Of a stretch of 64,000 nucleotides of DNA, positions 54,661-64,000 are shown in pieces. The notes beneath the pieces were generated by a model, which was given only the letters and a program-made list of their open reading frames with translations, did not search any database and had not been told where the DNA came from. The position numbers and the translations under genes are program-made. Numbering within the stretch: position 1 is the stretch's first letter; each line of letters opens with the position of its first letter. Source of the DNA: Medicago truncatula (lineage: Eukaryota; Streptophyta; Magnoliopsida; Fabales; Fabaceae); the NCBI RefSeq assembly GCF_003473485.1, contig NC_053046.1, positions 27,853,332 through 27,917,331 on the forward strand. Direction: 5' to 3'.

Positions 54661-57170
54661 TAGGAAACACATGTTTAAATTCATATTGCTTGTTAGTTCC
54701 ACATTTGATATATAGGGATTGAAATTTGAATTTTAGATTCTCGACTTCTTCACATTTATAGTGTGTTCACTCTAGTAATATTGATATTGTCAACTGAGTT
54801 ACGTCTTACATATAAATATATGCACTTCTCATAAGTTAAATATATTTTTCATTGTGGATAAATTAAAATGCTACTTCCCTTTACTTAATTTTATTTGAAA
54901 ACACGGTCATAAAGTTCTTTTTTTTTTCTCTATAGACAAAATAGAAAATATCATTTAAAATTTACACATAGAAGGTTTTGAGTTCCAACTCATCAAAGAT
55001 ATAGAATCTATTAGCACGAGTAACTAGTCATAATCTTGTAAGGAGTTTTTTGGGATCAGAGAACTTAACTGTGAAAGTTAATCTTAGCATGGCTTTGAAT
55101 AGGCTTAATAAGTTATATCATGGTCGATTGTTAGTTCTTATCTTTAACATGTTACTCGAGGTAATGGGATTTTACACTCATTTTGCAAGATTAGCTTATA
55201 CAAAAAGAATATTGTTGATACATAGCCAAGAGTAAAAACTGATCGAGTCTATAAAGACTAAACAAGCTTGTAATGTCTTGTGGCATTATTATGGTATGTA
55301 TTAGTCTTTTCTTCTTCTTACGTTGTAGAGTAAACCATTTTCCCCAGCCAGAATATGTTCAACAAAACAACCCCAAAGTTTTCCACGTAGCAATGAAAAT
55401 AATTTCAAATAACTACTTAACCGCAAGATTTTCAGGCCATTTTTGAATTCATACTTTACAATGTTATCATAAAGCTTTTCCAGATTAAGATCAAACAGGA
55501 AAATAGGTTCTAGCATAACACTTTAAACATGGTTTCATGTAGCACACAATACACAATGTACAAAAAATTATCACATACTAGTAGTAGTAGGTATCATTTT
55601 AATGACTAAGTTTACTGTAACGTTAATCAACAAACTTCAGATATTCTTGACTCTAGTGAAAGAGAGATGATTTACCATTGTGGGAGTTGGATGGCCATTG
55701 TGAAAATTAGCGAACCATGAGTTATAGTAATACATTGGATGGTCAACAAAACATATGCTTATAGTTAGTGGAATTAGAATAAAATGGTATGTGATTGTGA
55801 TAATGAGAATCATAGCTTGGAAAACATATAAATCCAGGCTCAATTTGCCCTTAATTTGGTTTTTCCAGTGCCATGTGATTAAAAGTTATAACTATTAACA
55901 AGTTCAGTCTTCATTGCCCAACATTACTCATTTACAATACCAATCTTCATTAACCTTAACAGGTTCAAGAAACATATTTTGATTATTTTCCATGAATAGA
56001 AAACTTGGAACAAGAGCACCATGGGCCGACAGAATTTTAACACACAAGAAATGGATATTCTGTGTTAATATTTTGCGGCCTAAACCTTTTGAGAATATTT
56101 TGATGAAACACTATAAGCCACAATAATAACAAGTTCAAGTAGATGCAAAATTAGGAATTTGGACAAGGAAAAAAGACAGAAAAATGGCTTGTGTAAATAA
56201 ACAGAGAGCAACAGTTATGCATAGCGAGTGATATAGTACAATTAAGTTGAGCAGGGAACAGAAATTGAGCAACAATTATACATAACCAAGAGTAAGAACT
56301 AAGAACTGATGCAATACCTAAAGATTCAACAAGCTATTACTAACACTCCAAATCAAAAGGGTAGCATCCAATTGTTATACTAACATACCAAATCAAAAGT
56401 TGGTTGTACAACACTGATAAACACTGATATCAAACATGTAAGCTAGTAATATCCAAATCACTGTGTTGGATGGACTGAGAAGACAATTTCAAATATATGC
56501 CAGAAACAACTCCCAGGTTAATCCATCCTTCACAATGTTATCATAAAGATTCTAGAGATAAAGATCAAGCAGCAAAATAGGTTCTAACATAACTGAAATA
56601 TAGTTTCAATTTCATGTTTAATAGGGTTCAAATATAGCTTAATCACCTAATTCAGCTACTCTAGACTCTGTGTCGCTATCGGAATTTGATCAGAACAGGA
56701 ATCAACATTGATGACAATAATGATTTTGGACAACACATAAACTCGCAGCCAATTCCCCTTATTTTTGTTTTTCAAGTGCCTTGTGATTAAAATTAACAGA
56801 TTCAATTTTAATGTTCATCATTACTAATTTACCATTCAAAAATTGATTAACCTTAACAGGTTCAAACAACATCTTTCTCAACAGCAAGAGCCGGGCGCTA
56901 ATAGGATAATCACAAACACACAAGAAATCAACAATTTGTGATAATATTTTAACAAAGAGTAATTACAAATGGATAAAAAATAAATAAATAAATAAATAAA
57001 TAAATAAAAAGGAGTACTGAATCAGAGATTTAAAATTCAATAAATTAACAAAGACGAAAGGAACAATTATATATTGGCAAGAGTTAGAAAAGTGATACAG
57101 TACTAAAAGATTCAACAAGCTATAACGACTAATTACTAATTCACTTTTCTTACTACTAATTAACAATACC
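54660..57170. other. Intergenic with a duplicated ~1-kb module
   Basis: No gene. 55455-55525 resembles 56533-56600 (ACAATGTTATCATAAAG, GGTTCTA-CATAAC) and 55850-56350 resembles 56760-57130, indicating a tandem duplication of roughly 1 kb. An (AATA)n run lies at about 56978-57008. Confidence 0.5.
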
Positions 57171-57175
57171 CTAAC

Positions 57176-57529
<354 letters not shown>

Positions 57530-57579
57530 TTAGTGTGTTGTAGTTGTTGTTGGTTGGTTCTGTTTCGATGTGTATGAGG

Positions 57580-57712
57580 GTTTGTTATATAGAATTTGAG
57601 AAGATAAATGATTTGCCGTTGGATTGGGTGGTGATCCGTGTGAAGGACATATTCGATGATATGAACCGTTGGATTACAAATGATTGGCTGGAAAGGGTGT
57701 CACGCGGATCGC
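57580..57712 (-). promoter_or_regulatory. Histone H4 promoter: octamer and TATA
   Basis: The plant histone octamer CGCGGATC (GATCCGCG on the coding strand) lies at 57703-57710. A degenerate copy GATCCGTG is at about 57632-57639. A TATA-like TATATAA (coding strand) lies at 57585-57591, about 100 bp before the ATG. CCAAT words occur near 57618 and 57683. The octamer is the known element for S-phase/meristem expression of plant histone genes. Confidence 0.75.
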
Positions 57713-57803
57713 CAGCGTGGTTTTCAATTTTCGGAATGGCGCTGAGCAATTTTGAAGTACTATCACTTACCGCTCAGGTTTATCTCCAAAATAAAATTTG
57801 GTT

Positions 57804-58603
57804 GAGTAAATAGTCAATTACCCCTCTGAAATTAGCAAAACTTCAATTATCCTTTTAAAATTGCACAACGTTAATCAATTTACCCCTGCGTCAAATATTT
57901 ATGTTAGTCAACATAACGTTTTGCAAATACCCTCCTGAAGTTTTGCATTTATGTGCAAAATGTCCCCTAAACTTAAAAATTTATATTTTGTTTTCTTATC
58001 CTTAAAAGTGATTGCATTATCACTGAATTGTGGAGTATATTAACTAAGTTTTGACGATATACAACCATATATTGACAGTATTGTAGAACAAATTTGCAGT
58101 ATTTGGTAAACCCTACAATAATATTCAAAACTCAAGAATATTTACAAAACAAACATAAAAGTATTTCTTTGTTTCAACATCAAATGTTGTTTTTTCTTTT
58201 TCAAGTTGTCCTTAACCCCATTAGAGATCAAAAGGATGGTGGCTATCATGTTTTTTTATTCTCTTAAAAAAACATAATGAAATATACATAATATAATATT
58301 ATTACCATTCCTTTGTATACCGTCAAAACTTAGCTAATATGTTCCACAATTCAGTGATAATGCAGTCACTTTTAAGGATAAGAAAAAAATATATAAATTT
58401 TCAAGTTCATGGGGCATTTTGCACATGAGTACAAAACTTCAGGGGGGTATTTGCAAAACGTCATGTTAACTAACAGAAAAATCTAACGGATGGGGTAAAT
58501 TGATCAACGTTGTGCAATTTCAGGGGGGTAATTGAAGTTTTGTTAATTTCAAGGGGGTAATTGACGAAAATTACAATTTCAGGGGGTAATTGACTATTTA
58601 CTC
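57804..58603. mobile_element. Mutator-like element with long TIRs, 800 bp
   Basis: Perfect 9-bp direct repeats AATTTGGTT at 57795-57803 and 58604-58612. The arms start GAGTAAATAGTCAATTACCC on both sides and continue for several hundred bases of imperfect complementarity (for example CACTGAATTGTGGA at 58022 and TCCACAATTCAGTG at 58341), so the whole element can fold back. No coding capacity. It lies 315 bp upstream of the H4 start codon. Confidence 0.9.
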
Positions 58604-59214
58604 AATTTGGTTGTGTAACGCCCCATTTTTATTTAATTATTTTTAGTTGATTTAAAGTCTTTTATATGATTTTTAAATGATTTACGTTGATTTTGTGGTG
58701 TGGTATATTTTATTAAATGACTATTTTATTATTTAATAGAATAGGTGAGAAATAGGATTTAATTGGAGTTTGGGGGTTATACGAGAATTAAGTAAATTTA
58801 GAGGGAGTAAAGTGAATATTGGGAGATTATATTTATTAAAGAATTAGAAAATAGAAGGGGGAAGCAGTTTTTACGTACAACAGAGAAAAGGAAGAAAAGT
58901 CAAGAAAAAGGGAAGAGAACCAAGAAGGGCTGCGATTTCGATTATCTAAGGTAAGGGTGAGGCTAACTTACATTAATTTTAGTGTATATGATTCTGATTA
59001 TGTTTTAACAAAAGTTATGAATAAATTTGGAGAATTGGGAATTAGGGTTATGATGAGAATTGATGATTAAATGATGGAATTAGGGTGAATTGATGTAGAA
59101 ATGATGAACAGACCTTAGATGTTTCATATATTGATGTTTAGAATCAGTTTTAAGGTTAGAACAATGGGTTTGGGTGAATTTTTGAGAAAAACTGTAATCT
59201 GGCCGTACTGTTAT

Positions 59215-59535
59215 TCATCGCTCGCCTCCCGAGTGATGAACCTCGCCGTAGCGAGTGATGAAGATCATCGCTCGCCTCGCGAGCAGGAGTTGTTCGCCTC
59301 GCGAGTTGCATTTCGCAGCTCGCCGTAGCGAGTGTGGGCAGAGAGCTTGCACAATTTCGCATTTTTGAGCTGTGAGTTTAACCTTGGATGTTTATGAGGG
59401 CCTGAACATGTACCTTAATGATTAGGCAAAGTTTTAGAATGAGATTGAACTCGGGAATGAGACAGAATGAATCCTTGAGCGTTTTACCCTAACTCGCCGT
59501 GGCGAGTAGAGGCTCTCGCCTCGCGAGCTAGTGCT
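59215..59535. repeat. Cluster of CTCGCCTCGCGAG-type words
   Basis: The palindromic word TCGCCTCGCGAG and variants (CTCGCCGTAGCGAG) occur about seven times between 59219 and 59531. This is a GC-rich island inside the AT-rich solo LTR. Confidence 0.7.
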
Positions 59536-60027
59536 TGACAGACTGCCGTGTGTAGGTTTCTCGTGGTTTTGTCGCACGAGTAGTTGTGGGTTGAACTTTG
59601 GGATAACAATGAAAGATGTATAGGATATAAATGATGATATGAGAAGCTGGTTATGACGAATTGAGGTTATTAATATGATAAACTTGTATAAGTATTACTT
59701 GATTGTGAGAAAATGTTAGACATCGTTGAATTGCATAAGATACTGTTATATCACGCTGTTGTATACTGTTGCGTTGCTGTTGATTGATTATGATTGTTGA
59801 TGAATGCTGGTTTATACTTAACTGCATTCAATTAGAATATACAATGTGTTGGTTCGGTTGTAAGTTGTGAGTTGTCGTTATAAGAAACGGAGTCATAGGT
59901 TGTTGATGTTGACCAAGTTGGGGAGTGAGTTATAGTTATTGTGCACGGTCGTTGTCGTTGCCTATGTTGTCGTTGCCGTAGTTGAGTTGTATGCTGATAT
60001 ACACAAGTTGAGTCCTTCATGATTAGG

Positions 60028-60195
60028 GCACGGTGGAGGGCTCATGCCCTGGAATGCTATGTCATTCAAATCGTTGAGGGCTCATGCCCTGAAATGCTAT
60101 GTCATTCAAATCGTTGAGGGCTCATGCCCTGGAATGCCTTGTCATTGAAATTGTTGGGGGCTTATGCCCCGGAATGCTTAGTCATTCAACCCGTT
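60028..60195. repeat. Four tandem copies of a ~40-bp unit
   Basis: The unit GAGGGCTCATGCCCTGGAAT, then GCTATGTCATTCAAATCGTT, is repeated four times with a few changes; the fourth copy is the most diverged (GGGGGCTTATGCCCCGG). Each unit holds a small hairpin (GGGCTCATGCCC). It is part of the solo LTR. Confidence 0.9.
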
Positions 60196-60854
60196 GAAAA
60201 TAGTACCACGTTGTTGCTGTTGTTAAGAGAGTTGTTGTCGTAGATGTTGCCGAGTGGAGTGTTGTTGAATGAGCTGTTATAGTTGTTGATAAATACTGAT
60301 GTGTCGTTGTTGTTGATTAGATTAGTAAGTGTTATTAAAATTGTAGAAGTATGAATATTATTATTGGATAAATGTTGTTAATTATGTTATTTAATTAAGT
60401 TGATGATTTATATACCTATTATTATTGTTTGTGAATCTCACCCCTTCTGCTTGGAATTGTTGCCCTTCGTATGGGTAACTTGCAGGTATTGAAAGGTAAC
60501 TGAAGTGGTGGCTCATGTGTCCTAGGGCTCTGATACGTAACGGGATGGGAATTTGTTGTCATGTTTTCATTCCTTATGTGTCATTATGAACTTGTTGAAT
60601 GTGGATTTTTATCTTTAAAGATATTTGGTTGAGGCCATGTGCCAAGGGTTATTGGAAGTTGTTTTAACATTGAAAAATACTTTCCGCTGCAATGAACTGA
60701 TATTTTATCAAAGTTGAATTTAATAAATAGTACTTTATTCTATTTATGGATTTTTGAAAAGCAGTGTAGCATGCCCGTTAGGTGTTAAACTCTGATTTAC
60801 TTTTATATTTATGTTGTTGGGAAAACGGGGTGTTACAGGTTGCATCTATTTTTT

Positions 60855-61235
60855 AATAAAAAACGTCAACAAGTGTCATAAGAACATTCTTTAAGCATAT
60901 AAAAGTAGCAATTTTTGTATTAGAAATTGTACGAGTATGATTTTAACAAGTGTTTAATTTATATTTTCAATACATGTTTTTCTTTTGTGGGTTCCTTAAA
61001 CAATATCCTTAGGGCACTTGTTAACAAGACCCTTTTTTAATCTATGAAAATGTTAACACGTGTTTCTAGGGCACTAATTAAGAAAAACTAATATAAAAAT
61101 TTTACATTGGGAAGTGGTGAAAAGTAAAATATTCAACTTTATGAAAGTCAAAAAGTTGTTGTTTTTATGAAAAATTACTATTTTTACTTCCTTAATTAGT
61201 GTCCCGAGAACCCCAGTTAACATGACCCTTTAATC
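60855..61235. other. AT-rich with MITE-like words
   Basis: Repeated words GGGCACTTGTTAACAAGACC (61012) and GTTAACATGACCC (61216), plus CTAATTAAGAAAAAC versus its reversed form near 61190, suggest a foldback element of about 230 bp. Limits not resolved. Confidence 0.35.
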
Positions 61236-61239
61236 TATC

Positions 61240-62076
61240 CAGGGGTGTTCGTGGGTGGGTTTGGATTGGGTTTGGCTAAACCCAAGACCCGACCATATAA
61301 TATACTCCGGTTTGGATGCGGTAAAAAGTCCATCCATTATATTAATGGGTGGGTTTGGACAAACCCACTAGTTTTCAGTTTGGTTTGGGTTGGTTTATGG
61401 TTACCCGATTTTTTTTTTTTTGTGTTAATATTACTAAATGATGCGTCCTCGTATCTTTTCTCATAAAAATTATTCAACTTTTTTATTTTCTTAAAAAAAT
61501 TGTGTAACCTATTTCACTATATTTTAGCATTATAAAATAATAAGTTTTTATATTAAATAATAAATTTCTCTTTCAAAAAAAAATTAAATAACAAATTTCA
61601 TCATAAAATACTTACAACAAACTAAAGTTGGATGACGTAAAATTGCTTTAACATCAAAATAACTAAAAAGTGCAAGATCATAATTTGCAACTATATCATG
61701 TTTTGATTTTCAATATAGAGGATGTGTTTTGTCAATTTAAGAAATTAGACTTTAATTTTCAATATAGAGGATTTGTTGTGTTAATTTTTGAAATTAGACT
61801 TGATTTATAACCATTTTATTTAAAGAAAGATTATAACCAAAATTTTTGTTATTCTCCTTCCTCCCTATGAAAATGAAAATAAAAATATGAACATTATTGG
61901 GTAAGTGAGTTTATTGGGTCTGGGTATGGTTTTACCCAAAACCCGTAATTTTTTGTGAGTTTATCATTTTTTAAAACCATATCCACCCAATCACCCAACC
62001 CAACCCACTTTTTTTAGATTTTTTTGGATGGGTTTGACGGTTTTTTTTTTGTTGACCCAACCCATGAACACCCCTA
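61240..62076. mobile_element. hAT-type MITE, 837 bp
   Basis: Perfect 8-bp direct repeats AATCTATC at 61232-61239 and 62077-62084. Ends CAGGGGTGTTCGTGGGTGGG and, reversed, TAGGGGTGTTCATGGGTTGG. Subterminal regions are packed with TGGGTTTGG/CCCAACCC words in opposite orientation. No transposase frame. The short reading frames near each end are products of the repeated words. Confidence 0.88.
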
Positions 62077-62117
62077 AATCTATCTACAATCTTACAATAT
62101 AAACAAAGAGAACTGCT

Positions 62118-62988
62118 ATTTGGTACATGAGTTTCACCACGAATTTTCACGGACACGTGCGTGAAAATTATAAACAATCTTAAACAAACGAGTCACAACC
62201 TCTCATTCGGTTAATGACTCTGGGAGTCATAAACTCACCCACCTTCTATTCTCACATTCAGTTCAAACCTTTTTTTTTCTCTCATAACAACATTGTCCAT
62301 ATCTTCCCATGTCACCTTCATCTTCCTCATAACCTTCACATTCAGTTCAATCCTTATCCTATCTCATTAACAATTCTAATTCTTCGTCCATCTATGTCTC
62401 AAATTTCATCTTCTTGCATGTGTTGATAACAATGTTTCATCTAATCCAATGTTATGTCCTCTCTCTTCTAACCTATTACCCATATATGACCTCATTTTTC
62501 TACTTTCCCAGTTCTTCCACACAGGGTTAATTTATATGAAAATAATTACTCACTGTTAAACCCAGATTATGAATAATTCTCATTGTAAAGTAACATTCAC
62601 TTGAATTGAAATTATTTGTTGTTTTGAGGGGAGAATTTAAATTATTTGTTGTGTTTGATCCGATGACTACAGTAATGTTAAAATGGGTTTCATTTTTTGG
62701 AAAAAAAATAATAATTAACTTTTATGTTTTTTTGTTGTGAATGAAGATTGTGAAAACTGAAGTTGAGAAAAGAAAGGGAGTAATTTGGACAATTGAGAGA
62801 AATTAAACAATGGAGAAGATGTGTTTGTAAAAAGAACGGATCAAAGGAGAGAGATGAAGAGAAGACATAGAAAAAACAATAAAGTGGTGATGTACATGAT
62901 AAGTCAAAGTGTTGGATGGTGTTACCATTTTTGCAGCGCGTGGATCTATCCGTGAAAATTTGTGGCGATACTTCCATACTAAAAAGCA
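62118..62988. mobile_element. Inverted-repeat element, probably MITE
   Basis: Left ACCACGAATTTTCACGGACA (62136) and reversed right GCCACAAATTTTCACGGATA (from 62965) sit in imperfect arms of about 45 bp. A target duplication was not found, so the exact ends are open. The interior has no identifiable gene. Confidence 0.5.
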
Positions 62989-63180
62989 TTTCTCATAAAC
63001 AAATGATAGCTCTTTCATTCTATAGTACATGTAGCGGTTATTGGGCTCTCAAAAAAAATGTAGCGGTTATTGGCCTAATGAACATTTATTATTTTTCTAA
63101 GTCAATGTGATTCTAATCAATTAATTTTGACCATAAAAGATTCATTTATTTGTTTGACTAAAGAATCATTTCATTTTTAA

Positions 63181-63425
63181 AGGTTTAATTGCACTTTTGA
63201 CCTCCTATATTTTAAGAAGTTACGATTTTAGATCTCTAACTAATTAAAATACAAAACAGCCCACTATGTATTGGATTTTTGACAGTTTTGGCCCCCTAAC
63301 TAATTAAAATACAAAACATCCCCTATGTATTGGATCTTTGACAGTTTTGGCCCCCTAAACCAATTTTGACTCGGTCAACGCTGACGTGACACTTTAAAGC
63401 CGCCACGTGTGCATTGTTTTAATTA
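63181..63425. mobile_element. One-sided relative of the 22013 MITE
   Basis: Begins GGTTTAATTGCACTTTTGAC and contains a tandem copy of CTAACTAATTAAAATACAAAACA at 63236 and 63297. It ends near GCCGCCACGTGTG, the central word of the 22-kb element. The right arm is missing. Confidence 0.65.
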
Positions 63426-63539
63426 AAAATAAATAAAAAAAGCCACATATAAATTAAAGAATTAAATAAATGAAAAAAAACAACAAATAATTAAAAAAAT
63501 AAAAAAGAAGAAAATTGTGTTCCAAAATCTGATTCTAGC

Positions 63540-64000
63540 TCTTCTTCCTCTCATCTCTCTCTAAAACACTGATTCAAGAATTTGCTCCATTGACAGAAGC
63601 ATGAAAAAAGTGGAAAAATGATGAGTAGCTCAATGCAAGCACGATAATGAAATAATGTTTTATTGAACGAAACGAAAGTTTCGTTTTTATCAAAAGAAAA
63701 AGGAGCATATCACATGCACTTTGACATATATAAAGGGCACAAAACAAGGCAGCTATATTAGTTGCATGTTGCTTATAGATAACTTGAATTGAATTACACC
63801 TCCATTGTTCCCTAACAATCCAATAGCCTGATATATTTATCATATAAATTCTTTTTTTCCTCCCTTACTATGTCGTTTCCTATCTGTATATTTATTATAA
63901 ATTGCTCAGTTATTTGTTAATTTGCAGTTATAAATACAATATTATCAATGTCAGCATGAATAATGCAAGAATATCTTAATAATCTTTAATAGTATGAATA
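63540..64000. other. No gene recognised
   Basis: Contains a pyrimidine-rich stretch (CTCTTCTTCCTCTCATCTCTC) and a palindrome-like CGAAACGAAAGTTTCGTTTT near 63668. The minus-strand frame at 63574-63843 has no recognisable domain; it may belong to an LTR. Confidence 0.3.

Larger units (their letters stand above)
58614..60837. mobile_element. Solo LTR (gypsy-type), 2224 bp
   Basis: Starts TGTAACGCCCCATTTTTATT and ends AAACGGGGTGTTACA (TG...CA with short inverted ends). The 5-bp duplication GGTTG is perfect at 58609-58613 and 60838-60842. No internal coding region remains, so it is a solo LTR from recombination. TGTAACGCCCC termini and the large size suggest a chromovirus-type gypsy element, from memory. 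It contains two repeat clusters annotated separately. Confidence 0.85.

Noticed and set aside
57544-57813. 89-residue plus-strand open frame upstream of H4
   Set aside because: It overlaps the H4 promoter, including the TATA box and octamer, and ends inside the Mutator-like element. No domain seen.
60028-60195. CRISPR-like array
   Set aside because: Units are contiguous with no unique spacers, and the genome is a plant; it is a short tandem repeat in a solo LTR.
62690-62989. 99-residue minus-strand frame
   Set aside because: Low-complexity S/F/L-rich translation lying within an inverted-repeat element; no domain.

Overview
This is plant nuclear DNA, most probably from Medicago truncatula or a close relative among the inverted-repeat-lacking-clade legumes. 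The main evidence is six small two-exon genes for nodule cysteine-rich (NCR) peptides. They share a signal peptide starting MAK or MTK, a phase-1 intron of 100-117 bp near the signal-peptide end, and a mature peptide with four cysteines spaced C-x5-C ... C-x4-C. NCR families of this kind are known from that clade. The sequence is AT-rich, and transposon relics fill most of the space between genes.

Layout. 1-4.5 kb: a truncated polygalacturonase, a broken invertase/pectin-methylesterase-inhibitor gene with a tRNA-derived SINE nearby, and an F-box/LRR gene with one in-frame stop. 5.5-7.7 kb: Ty3-gypsy and LINE remnants. 7.8-15.4 kb: two NCR genes on duplicated blocks; the second block is interrupted by an LTR-like repeat. 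15.4-18.6 kb: two non-autonomous Mutator-like elements with 9-bp target duplications. 18.6-24.2 kb: a hAT transposase relic split inside a codon by a 4.7-kb Helitron that carries two dead B3-domain copies. 25-30.7 kb: a hAT MITE, a Stowaway MITE, a copia solo LTR nested in a gypsy-type LTR, and a duplicated LINE-like tail. 31.2 kb: a divergent third NCR gene. 32.3-37 kb: LINE, copia and gypsy remains. 38-49 kb: three more NCR genes, the last two on a duplicated block of about 2.2 kb, separated by a gutted SIRE-type copia element. 49.6-57.2 kb: a LINE RNase H relic, one long intact plant mobile domain (PMD) gene, and an intact histone H4 gene. 57.8-64 kb: a long-TIR Mutator-like element touching a 2.2-kb solo LTR, a hAT MITE, and further inverted-repeat elements.

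Function. The genes that look intact are the six NCR peptides (symbiotic effectors sent to bacteroids, by family knowledge), histone H4, and the PMD protein. All other coding traces are partial or broken. Duplicated NCR blocks supply empty sites for several insertions, so their relative order can be read from the sequence alone. No ribosomal RNA, CRISPR array or bacterial operon is present. Family assignments rest on recognised motifs and have not been checked by database search.
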